Shown piece after piece: positions 1 to 5,771 of a DNA stretch of 6,874 nucleotides. Under the pieces are notes generated by a model. That model had not been told where the DNA came from. It did no database searches and saw only the letters and a program-made list of their open reading frames with translations. Origin of the DNA: an uncultured Jeotgalicoccus sp. (lineage in GTDB: Bacteria; Bacillota; Bacilli; Staphylococcales; Salinicoccaceae); assembly GCA_947631305.1 (NCBI GenBank), contig CANRKV010000082.1, positions 1-6,874 of the forward strand, given 5' to 3'. Position 1 is the first letter of the stretch. Every line of letters begins with the position of its first letter. The position numbers and the translations under genes are program-made.

Positions 1-120
1 AACATTGTCATCCAGAGTAAGCAGGGCGGAGGCAACGTATCCCGCTTTGCCGTTTCTCGCGAGCTTCCTTGGGCGCAGCGTATTTTTGGCAATTGTATGT
101 AAATCATATTCTTTTGTCAT
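1..120 (-). CDS. Probable cytidine deaminase-like protein, N-terminal 40 residues (cut by left edge)
   Basis: The start is ATG at 120-118 on the minus strand and the frame stays open to base 1, giving 40 residues that begin MTKEYDLHTIAKN. The last visible stretch, GYVASALLTLDDNV, resembles the start of the cytidine deaminase-like fold, where a VGAALLT-type strand precedes the zinc-binding CAE motif. That motif would lie outside the window, so the catalytic residues cannot be checked and the family call is an inference. The gene begins 15 bases after the nadK stop on the same strand. A ribosome binding site AAAGGCGG overlaps the nadK stop and sits about 9-10 bases before the ATG, so the two genes are probably co-transcribed and perhaps translationally coupled. 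If the call is right, the product would deaminate cytidine-type nucleosides in the cytoplasm. Confidence 0.5.
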   Translation of the reverse strand, partial: MTKEYDLHTIAKNTLRPRKLARNGKAGYVASALLTLDDNV

Positions 121-135
121 ATTATGCTGCCGCCT

Positions 136-933
136 TTACAGGAAGTTTCTCTGTGCTTTATGCCAGAATGTATTGTTGTGAAGTCTGATAGTATTAATTT
201 TTTTATCGCTTAATCTGACACTGACTTTTTCAGTGTTCTGTACGCTTAGCGCCTCATTATCCATACTCATAATCGGATAGTAGTCGTCAGACTGGTCGAT
301 AACGAGTGTGATTGGACGTTCTTTTGATAACAGGAAACTCGTACCGAGTGTACGGTGGTTATTGTTGTTTACACTGCCGAGTTCCGTGACCTGCATCGCA
401 TTGATCAGCGGATCAACGACAGCACCGCCAAGCGATTTATTATAGCCCGTGGAGCCCGTCGGTGTTGATATCACAATGCCGTCACCGTTAAAGTGCTCGA
501 ACAGAAAGTCTTCTATGTAAAGATCCATTTTTATCGTGCGGACTAAACTCGAACGCAGCGTAAATTCATTCAGACAGTAATTAGTCTGATTGTTGTTTAC
601 CTTTACTTCAATTACAGGATAGCTGCGCGTTTCGAAGTTATTCAGCTTAAACGTTTGTCTGATTTCCGACAGATTATGGTAATTAAAATCCACGTACATA
701 TAGTTTTTCTCTTCAATACCGATGCCAATGTACATGCAGTCGTTTCTAAAATCATTTTTTCTGACTGCCTGTAAAAACGCGCCGTCTCCTCCGATGGATG
801 CAACGATGCTCGCATCATTACAATTTTCAACAGCTTTAATCCCGATATCTGCAAAAAGATTCTCGAGATCACTTACGATCTTTTTTGAATTCTTATTGTT
901 TGGTTCAAAGAAATAAATAGTGTTATTTGTCAT
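136..933 (-). CDS. nadK: NAD kinase (ATP-NAD kinase)
   Basis: This enzyme phosphorylates NAD to NADP in the cytoplasm and so supplies the NADPH pool. The 265-residue protein carries the family landmarks in order: the GGDG motif at residues 48-51 with the catalytic Asp50, the LNEFTLR block at 121-127 with the Asn-Glu pair that contacts NAD, and the glycine/threonine-rich DGIVISTPTGSTGY block at 151-164. Length matches the short Gram-positive kinases of about 265 residues. The usual NTGxLGF segment after GGDG is replaced by GIEEKNYMYVDF at 72-83. This recalls the second NAD kinase of Bacillus (YtdI type) more than the YjbN type, though that subgroup call rests on memory. The start at 933 is supported by AGGAGT at 948-943, nine bases upstream. 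The gene is divergent from the small membrane protein gene and is followed by the partial deaminase-like gene. Confidence 0.95.
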   Translation of the reverse strand: MTNNTIYFFEPNNKNSKKIVSDLENLFADIGIKAVENCNDASIVASIGGDGAFLQAVRKNDFRNDCMYIGIGIEEKNYMYVDFNYHNLSEIRQTFKLNNFETRSYPVIEVKVNNNQTNYCLNEFTLRSSLVRTIKMDLYIEDFLFEHFNGDGIVISTPTGSTGYNKSLGGAVVDPLINAMQVTELGSVNNNNHRTLGTSFLLSKERPITLVIDQSDDYYPIMSMDNEALSVQNTEKVSVRLSDKKINTIRLHNNTFWHKAQRNFL

Positions 934-992
934 ATTTAACGTACTCCTATATCAAAGTAATTCATTTATCCATTTAAATTTCAGACAATATT

Positions 993-1036
993 GGAAAGGC
1001 AGGAAATTATTGCTAAAATCAGTGATTCTGCCTTCC
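993..1036. repeat. Imperfect inverted repeat enclosing a small palindrome
   Basis: GGAAAGGCAG (993-1002) and CTGCCTTCC (1028-1036) are inverted copies except for one extra A in the left arm. The 25-base interior contains AATCAGTGATT (1017-1027), a perfect 5-1-5 palindrome. No T-run follows on either strand, so it is not a normal terminator. Its place between two divergent genes makes an operator or a transcript hairpin possible, but no known regulator consensus is recognised. Confidence 0.45.
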
Positions 1037-1048
1037 ATTAAAAACTTA

Positions 1049-1076
1049 TTAATATGATTATTTCAAATTATATACT
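1049..1076 (+). promoter_or_regulatory. Possible vegetative promoter for the small membrane protein gene
   Basis: TATACT at 1071-1076 is a good -10 hexamer. The best -35 at normal spacing is the weak TTAATA at 1049-1054, with a 16-base spacer. The surroundings are AT-rich, so chance matches are likely. Confidence 0.35.
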
Positions 1077-1137
1077 AGTGAGTCATTTTATGCATGGCCG
1101 AATGCTGAGTATGACTAAATATGAAAGGGGGGAGTTC

Positions 1138-1665
1138 TTGAAGAAAGAGATGAAAATAGCGGTGACTGTTTTTCTAATCATCCTTGCGATTGTGCTGACG
1201 GCAGGTATAATTTATTTTATTTATACAGACTACGGCAATACCGCAGGGAATGAACAGACAGAATCATCAGTTGATCCGGACGGCGAGATTCAGCGTCTTT
1301 TGGAAACTGATAAAAAAATCGAGTTTGATGAAACTGAAACAGCAGAAGGAAAGCCTTCGGAATGGAAATTCTCTGATGATATTCATAAAATGACACATCA
1401 GAAAGTTAAAGCTCAGGTGAAGTGGGGCAGTTTGGAAATTACGGAAGAGCGTATTAACAACATGCTTACAACGGCAGAGGAATCTGTTTATCAGTATAAA
1501 GATTTTTACATAGAAACATTATCTGCATGGCAGCGGGGCGATTTTACGAATGCTGTGCAGGTACATAACGTCATATGGAAATCACAAGACGGAAGTATCG
1601 GTATCGCTACCGGTCTTTTAACAGAAAGAGAAGAAATGGAATATAAGGCACAACACTTTAATTAA
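1138..1665 (+). CDS. Membrane-anchored protein of unknown function, DUF6241-like
   Basis: The protein has 175 residues from the TTG at 1138. I chose this start because AAAGGGGGGAG (1124-1134) sits just upstream and the product then begins directly with a short basic end and a membrane helix (about residues 8-30). An in-frame ATG at 1054 has no ribosome binding site. After the helix comes a polar, acidic linker (about 31-80), then a globular domain with HKMTHQKVKAQVKWG at 83-97, WQRGDF at 131-136, HNVIW at 143-147 and DGSIGIATGLLT at 151-162. This series matches my memory of Bacillales proteins classed as DUF6241. The helix is followed by no cleavage or lipobox motif, so a signal anchor with the domain outside the cell is most likely. 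Its role is unknown. It is a single-gene unit, divergent from nadK and closed by the terminator at 1667. Confidence 0.8.
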   Translation: MKKEMKIAVTVFLIILAIVLTAGIIYFIYTDYGNTAGNEQTESSVDPDGEIQRLLETDKKIEFDETETAEGKPSEWKFSDDIHKMTHQKVKAQVKWGSLEITEERINNMLTTAEESVYQYKDFYIETLSAWQRGDFTNAVQVHNVIWKSQDGSIGIATGLLTEREEMEYKAQHFN

Positions 1666-1666
1666 T

Positions 1667-1690
1667 GAAGGCATCTCCGGATGTCTTTTT
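1667..1690 (+). terminator. Rho-independent terminator after the small membrane protein gene
   Basis: AAGGCATC (1668-1675) pairs with GATGTCTT (1680-1687), with one G-U pair and a four-base TCCG loop, and is followed directly by a T-run reaching 1690. It starts two bases after the stop codon, separating this gene from sppA. Confidence 0.75.
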
Positions 1691-1724
1691 CTATTTCTAA
1701 TACATGTTACGAATGCCATAAAAT

Positions 1725-1733
1725 TGATATAAA
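1725..1733 (+). promoter_or_regulatory. Possible extended -10 promoter element for sppA
   Basis: TGA followed by TATAAA at 1728-1733 fits an extended -10 element and lies 77 bases before the sppA start, after the preceding terminator. No convincing -35 is seen; the bases at the right distance read TGTTAC. A promoter must lie between 1690 and 1800, but its exact position is uncertain. Confidence 0.3.
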
Positions 1734-1810
1734 CAAATCCATGCTGCCGGGCGAAACACATCAGAAAAAGTGTTATCATAAAACTGACTTTTAAAATAGG
1801 AGGATGTTTC

Positions 1811-2812
1811 ATGAAAAGAATTATCGCGTTAGTCTCAGCAATAGCGCTGGTCATCCTCGGTCTCGGTACGTCATTTATGACGTCGCTGTGGGCGAGTGAC
1901 TGGGAAGATATGTTCAATGAATTTTCAGGTGCAAATGAACCGATGAGCCAGGTTCTTGAAGAGGGGGACGCCGGCAATAAAATTGCTGTTGTAAACTTTG
2001 AAGGTGTTATTCAGGATACAGGAACTACCGGCAGCGGCATGTTCGCTACAGAAGGCTATGATCACCCGATGACAATCCAGGCATTAAAAGATATTGCAGC
2101 TGACGATACATACAGCGCAGTACTGCTCAATGTTAATTCACCGGGCGGCGGAGTCTTCGAAAGTGCAGAGATACATAAATATCTAATGGAAATTAAAGAA
2201 AGCGGCAAGACAATCTACAGCTCGATGGGCAACATGGCAGCGTCAGGCGGCTATTATGTTTCAGCACCGGCTGATCAGATTTTTGCTACTGATGAAACAA
2301 TCACCGGTTCAATCGGTGTCATTATGCAGAGCATGAACTACACTGAGCTCGCTGAAAATGTCGGAATTTCTTACGATGTGTATAAGAGCGGTGAAATGAA
2401 AGACATGATGTCCGCTTCACGCGAAGCAACTGACGAAGAGCAGGATTACCTGCAGAGCATCGTCGATACGATGTTCCAGGATTTCATTGATGTTGTTGCA
2501 GACGGACGCGGCATGTCTGAAGAACAGGTAAGAGAACTTGCTGACGGCAGAATTTACCTCGGCGGGGAAGCGATTGAAAATGGTCTTGTTGACCAGCAGG
2601 GTTACCTTGACGATGCACTTAATGCATTGAAAGAAGAAGTCGGCGGCACTCCGCAAGTAGTGGAAATCGGCGGCGTACAAACAACATCATTCCCGTTCGG
2701 TGTTAAAATCCAAAATGCTATTGAAAGTATTACAGGCGGCGGAGAAGTGAAAATGGTTCAGGAACTGATCAACAACCGTCAGGGCGCAGAGCCGATGTAT
2801 CTATATGAATAA
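1811..2812 (+). CDS. sppA: Signal peptide peptidase SppA, serine protease family S49
   Basis: SppA is a membrane-anchored Ser/Lys protease that degrades cleaved signal peptides and, in Bacillus subtilis, helps resist lantibiotics. The 333-residue protein starts with a membrane anchor at about 4-24. The S49 core begins near residue 57 (KIAVVNFEGVI). SPGGG at 110-114 is the oxyanion-loop motif, Ser145 in NMAASGGYY is the expected nucleophile, and Lys197 in SGEMKDM is the expected general base. The Ser-Lys distance of 52 residues equals that of the B. subtilis enzyme (Ser147, Lys199). GRIYLGGEAIENGLVD at 246-261 is the typical late S49 block. The C-terminus, MYLYE, resembles the Bacillus tail that can occupy the active sites of the ring-shaped oligomer. 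AGGAGG at 1799-1804 precedes the ATG. The RDD gene follows after 12 bases. Confidence 0.95.
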   Translation: MKRIIALVSAIALVILGLGTSFMTSLWASDWEDMFNEFSGANEPMSQVLEEGDAGNKIAVVNFEGVIQDTGTTGSGMFATEGYDHPMTIQALKDIAADDTYSAVLLNVNSPGGGVFESAEIHKYLMEIKESGKTIYSSMGNMAASGGYYVSAPADQIFATDETITGSIGVIMQSMNYTELAENVGISYDVYKSGEMKDMMSASREATDEEQDYLQSIVDTMFQDFIDVVADGRGMSEEQVRELADGRIYLGGEAIENGLVDQQGYLDDALNALKEEVGGTPQVVEIGGVQTTSFPFGVKIQNAIESITGGGEVKMVQELINNRQGAEPMYLYE

Positions 2813-2824
2813 GGAGGAATTTCG

Positions 2825-3409
2825 ATGGAAGAGAATAACGGAATTGTAAGAAAAGATACCGATTATATAGAGCAGCTGGATTATATGACACATGCTTCCT
2901 TTTTCCCGAGATTCATCAGCTACATTATAGATATTATCGTGCTGTGGGCAGTGGCGCAGCTGACAATCGTACCGATTTTAACGGTGCTTGAAGTCAGAGA
3001 CGTCTACTTCGGAATTGAAGCATTGTCGATTGAAAACATTTCAACGACACTGCTGTACTTCATTTACTTTACACTGATGACTTATTTTCTTAAGCAGACA
3101 TTAGGCAAAATGATTTTAGGCATCAGTGTCATCTCAGCAAAAGGCACGAAGCTGACATTCAGTCAGGTATTCTTCAGAGAAACAGTCGGCAGAGTCATTT
3201 CGAATGCACTGCTGTATCTGCCGTACCTTGCAGTATTATTTACCGACTCAAAAATCGGACTGCATGACTTTATCGCTGATACGTATGCGGTTAATAATAA
3301 GTACAAAGAATACGGGGATGTAATTAAGAGTGAAATGCATCCGCACACTGAACGTAAATTACAGGAAAAAGAAGAAATCAGGCACGTGTCGGACCGAACT
3401 TTCCAGTAA
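2825..3409 (+). CDS. yteJ: RDD-family membrane protein, likely SppA partner/inhibitor (YteJ/SppI-like)
   Basis: The protein has 194 residues. RDD landmarks are Arg29 and Asp36 in the first membrane segment (about 29-54), TLGKMILGI at 92-100 after the second (about 73-91), and GLHDFIADT at 145-153 after the third (about 124-140). In B. subtilis the gene paired with sppA, yteJ (sppI), encodes a membrane protein that binds SppA and inhibits its protease activity. The same pairing here, with a 12-base gap and a strong AGGAGG before the ATG, supports the same job by context rather than by a decisive motif. After the last membrane segment comes a long, highly charged tail (about 158-194) without membrane segments, which makes this protein longer than I recall for the Bacillus one. 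In the Bacillus protein the C-terminal part matters for inhibition. Confidence 0.82.
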   Translation: MEENNGIVRKDTDYIEQLDYMTHASFFPRFISYIIDIIVLWAVAQLTIVPILTVLEVRDVYFGIEALSIENISTTLLYFIYFTLMTYFLKQTLGKMILGISVISAKGTKLTFSQVFFRETVGRVISNALLYLPYLAVLFTDSKIGLHDFIADTYAVNNKYKEYGDVIKSEMHPHTERKLQEKEEIRHVSDRTFQ

Positions 3410-3425
3410 AGCCGATGTTAAGTGT

Positions 3426-3454
3426 TTGAAGCGGCGATAGTGATATAATATAAT
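3426..3454 (+). promoter_or_regulatory. Probable sigma-A promoter for ytxK-ackA
   Basis: TTGAAG at 3426-3431 and TATAAT at 3449-3454 are separated by exactly 17 bases. A second, overlapping TATAAT at 3444-3449 is preceded by TGA, an extended -10. Transcription would start near 3461, immediately before the hairpin at 3465, so the messenger RNA would carry that hairpin at its very 5' end. Confidence 0.65.
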
Positions 3455-3464
3455 TAGTTAACTA

Positions 3465-3499
3465 GGACTATCCTATTATGGATAGTCCATATTTTGTTT
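3465..3499 (+). terminator. Perfect 9-bp hairpin: terminator of the sppA operon and/or 5' stem-loop of the ytxK transcript
   Basis: GGACTATCC (3465-3473) and GGATAGTCC (3480-3488) form a perfect stem around a six-base TATTAT loop. It is followed by ATATTTTGTTT, a U-rich but interrupted tract. It can end transcripts arriving from sppA-yteJ. Because a good promoter lies just upstream, it may also act as an attenuator or as a protective 5' stem-loop on the ytxK-ackA message. Confidence 0.65.
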
Positions 3500-3513
3500 A
3501 AAGAGGGATATTA

Positions 3514-4413
3514 ATGGCTAAAACTACGATGGAACAAGTATATGAAGAACTGATTAACAGAATAGATGAGATTGTTAAAAATGATGAAAAACCAAGATTG
3601 GAAGCATTAGGGGAAAGCTTGCTGCAGATTAATGCAGAAGGTTCAATGAGTGACCTCAGAAAAGCGTTCCAGTTTGCTTACCTGTATCAGGTGAAAGAAG
3701 AACCTGTACAGAGCAATCACCAGCTGACTCCGGATGCAATCGGCTACTTAGTCGCGCACATTATCGATTTATTCACTGCCGGCAAAGAAACGGAACTGAT
3801 GGATATCGGCAGCGGCACGGGACACCTTGCAATGACAGTTAAAGAAATGGTCGACAATGTAAACCTTTCAGGTGTTGAAGTGGACCCGGCACTCGCAGAA
3901 ATTAATGCAAACTTATGCGAGTTCTTAAAAGTACCGATGTACATTCACCCGCAGAACGTCATTGAGCCGAGCAGAATTCCGTCAGCAGAAATTGCAATCG
4001 GAGACCTTCCGGTCGGTTATTATCCGCTCCCTGCAGTGGATTACAAAACTGCATTTTCAGAAGGTCAGAGCTACGCACACCTGCTTATGCTTGAAGCGGG
4101 CATGAACTTATTGAAAGATGACGGCTTAGGTGTGTTTATCGTACCGTCTAATATGCTTGAAGAAAATAATGACACGATTAAAAAATATATTTCCGAAGAT
4201 GCAACATTGCTGATGTTCTTAAACTTACCGGCAACAATCTTTAAAACGGAAAAACAGCGCAAATCAATTATTGTACTGAAAAAAGGATTCTCGCCGCTTG
4301 TGAACAACGAAGTGTTGATTGGCGATGTACCTGATTTTAAAAATGCTCAGAAAATGCAGGAGTTTTTACGTCAGCTGAACGATTGGCATGAACAATACAG
4401 CGGAAAGCAGTGA
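3514..4413 (+). CDS. ytxK: Class I SAM-dependent methyltransferase-like protein, YtxK family
   Basis: The 299-residue protein has a helical N-terminal part (about 1-70) and then a Rossmann-type methyltransferase domain. LMDIGSGTGHLA at 95-106 is the SAM-binding motif I, and GVEVDP at 120-125 holds the acidic residue expected to bind the ribose. At the motif IV position, where N6-adenine methyltransferases have Asn-Pro-Pro-Tyr/Phe, it has DLPVGYYP at 164-171. This form fits the YtxK family that sits beside ackA in Bacillus and Staphylococcus. The family is often labelled DNA methyltransferase, but I see no target-recognition domain, no endonuclease partner and an altered catalytic motif, so the substrate is unknown. 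AAAGAGGG lies about seven bases before the ATG. It is followed by ackA after 7 bases, so the two are co-transcribed. Confidence 0.88.
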   Translation: MAKTTMEQVYEELINRIDEIVKNDEKPRLEALGESLLQINAEGSMSDLRKAFQFAYLYQVKEEPVQSNHQLTPDAIGYLVAHIIDLFTAGKETELMDIGSGTGHLAMTVKEMVDNVNLSGVEVDPALAEINANLCEFLKVPMYIHPQNVIEPSRIPSAEIAIGDLPVGYYPLPAVDYKTAFSEGQSYAHLLMLEAGMNLLKDDGLGVFIVPSNMLEENNDTIKKYISEDATLLMFLNLPATIFKTEKQRKSIIVLKKGFSPLVNNEVLIGDVPDFKNAQKMQEFLRQLNDWHEQYSGKQ

Positions 4414-4420
4414 TAATACC

Positions 4421-5611
4421 ATGACAAAAATTATTGCGATAAACGCCGGCAGTTCATCGTTTAAATTTGAACTGTTCTCTATGCCTGAAGAAACTGAAAT
4501 TGCCCGCGGCTTAGTCGAGAGAATTGGACTTGGTCGTGGAAAATTCACACTCGCATATAAAGGCGGACGCGAAACGCTTGAAAGAAACTTTAAAGATCAT
4601 AAAGAAGCAGTTAATATAATGCTGGAAGCACTGGTCAAAAAGAATATTATTAAATCTATCGATGAGATAGAAGGCACCGGACACCGTGTGGTGCACGGCG
4701 GGGAAACATTTACCGAAGCTGTAATTATCGACGATGAAATCATCAGGGAAATTGATAAGCTGGCTGAATTTGCACCGCTTCACAACCCGGCTAACTTAAT
4801 GGGCATAGAGGCGATGATGGAACTGCTGCCGTCTGTAACGCACGTTGCAGTATTTGATACATCATTCCACCAGACGATGCCGGAAAGCTCGTATTTATAC
4901 AGCCTGCCTTACAAATATTATAACGACTACCGTATTCGTAAATTCGGCTTCCACGGTACGAGTCATAAATATGTGACAGGCCGGGCAAGTGAACTGTTAA
5001 AACGTCCTATTGAAGAACTGAGACTGATCAGCTGCCACCTCGGTAACGGGGCAAGTATAGCTGCAGTGAAAGCCGGCGAATCACTGGATACGTCAATGGG
5101 CTTTACGCCCTTAGCAGGTGTGACAATGGGGACAAGATCAGGAAACATCGATCCGTCATTAATACCGTACATAATGGAAAAAACGGATAAAAGCGCGGTT
5201 GAAGTATTGAACGTGCTGAACAAAGAATCCGGACTCCTCGGAGTCAGCGGATTTTCGAGTGATCTTAGGGACATTACCGATGAAGCAAAGCAGGGCAACA
5301 AACGCGCTGAACTTGCAGTTGAAGTATTCAGTTCAAGCATCCATAAATATATGGGCTCATACGCTGCACGCATGGGCGGTGTTGATGCGATTATCTTCAC
5401 AGCAGGCGTAGGGGAGAACTCTGCACTCATACGTGAAAAAGTTTTAGACAGCCTCGAATTCATGGGGGTTTATCTGGATAAGAAAACGAATAACGAAACA
5501 ATCGGTATTGAAGCGACAATCAGCCATTCATATTCACCGGTCAAAGTTTTAGTAATTCCAACGGATGAAGAAGTGATGATCGCTAGAGAAGTAATGAGAC
5601 TGGCGGAGTAG
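4421..5611 (+). CDS. ackA: Acetate kinase
   Basis: AckA makes ATP and acetate from acetyl phosphate and ADP, the last step of overflow or fermentative acetate formation, and also works in reverse to activate acetate. The 396-residue length is normal. Landmarks are NAGSSS at 8-13, GHRVVHGGE at 87-95 with Arg89, FDTSFH at 145-150 with Asp146, FHGTSH at 177-182 with His178, GTRSGNIDP at 237-245 with Arg239, GVGENS at 329-334, and TDEEV at 381-385 with Glu384. These match the active-site residues known from the Methanosarcina enzyme. I start at ATG 4421 because the family begins MxKIIAINAGSSS; an in-frame ATG 11 codons earlier lies inside ytxK and has no ribosome binding site. The site before 4421 is itself weak (GGAAAG at 4402-4407), which suggests coupling to ytxK translation. 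Confidence 0.97.
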   Translation: MTKIIAINAGSSSFKFELFSMPEETEIARGLVERIGLGRGKFTLAYKGGRETLERNFKDHKEAVNIMLEALVKKNIIKSIDEIEGTGHRVVHGGETFTEAVIIDDEIIREIDKLAEFAPLHNPANLMGIEAMMELLPSVTHVAVFDTSFHQTMPESSYLYSLPYKYYNDYRIRKFGFHGTSHKYVTGRASELLKRPIEELRLISCHLGNGASIAAVKAGESLDTSMGFTPLAGVTMGTRSGNIDPSLIPYIMEKTDKSAVEVLNVLNKESGLLGVSGFSSDLRDITDEAKQGNKRAELAVEVFSSSIHKYMGSYAARMGGVDAIIFTAGVGENSALIREKVLDSLEFMGVYLDKKTNNETIGIEATISHSYSPVKVLVIPTDEEVMIAREVMRLAE

Positions 5612-5633
5612 TACCAATGGTTTCATCTATACA

Positions 5634-5650
5634 TTGTGAATTATTCACAT
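5634..5650. promoter_or_regulatory. CRP/ArcR- or Rex-like palindrome downstream of ackA
   Basis: TGTGAAT (5635-5641) and ATTCACA (5643-5649) form a perfect 7-1-7 palindrome. It resembles the CRP/ArcR operator (TGTGA, six bases, TCACA) and the Rex operator (TTGTGAA, four A/T bases, TTCACAA), but is one base short in the centre for either. As an RNA hairpin it would be short and without a clean U-run, so a terminator is less likely. Which gene it would control is unclear: the next gene downstream is the broken integrase. Confidence 0.4.
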
Positions 5651-5734
5651 AGTTATTTTGACATAAAAACACTATAGTAATGGTCGCACAATGATGCCCA
5701 TTTAAAGTAGATGTTGCATAGATTTTTATAGTTT

Positions 5735-5771
5735 GCCACTTTCATCAATAAAACGATGGAGGTGGCTTTTT
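5735..5771 (+). terminator. Strong terminator-like hairpin that buries the integrase ribosome binding site
   Basis: GCCACTTTCATC (5735-5746) pairs along all 12 positions with GATGGAGGTGGC (5755-5766), using two G-U pairs, around an eight-base AATAAAAC loop. Five T residues (5767-5771) follow, the form of a rho-independent terminator. The right arm contains GGAGGTGG (5758-5765), the ribosome binding site of the integrase, whose GTG start comes directly after the T-run at 5772. Formed in RNA, it would both stop transcripts coming from ackA and hide the ribosome binding site. Confidence 0.72.

Noticed and set aside
1054..1137. Upstream ATG that would extend the small membrane protein by 28 residues
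   Set aside because: No ribosome binding site precedes it, while a strong one (1124-1134) lies directly before the TTG at 1138; the extension would also overlap the candidate promoter.
4388..4420. ATG 11 codons upstream as the ackA start
   Set aside because: It lies inside ytxK without a ribosome binding site, and acetate kinases start immediately before the KIIAINAGSSS block.
4963..5463. Open frame of 166 codons on the minus strand opposite ackA
   Set aside because: It lies fully inside a strongly supported acetate kinase gene, has serine/leucine-rich low-complexity translation and matches no family; it is a shadow frame.
5658..5678. TTGACA and TATAGT after ackA as a promoter
   Set aside because: The hexamers are only nine bases apart, far too close for sigma-A, and neither finds a good partner at 16-18 bases.
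5756..5771. ATG at 5756 as the true integrase start, which would avoid the first frameshift
   Set aside because: It lies inside the ribosome binding site of the GTG at 5772 and no other site precedes it. The GTG frame gives a basic MSLRRKSQK start and rejoins the protein after one A.
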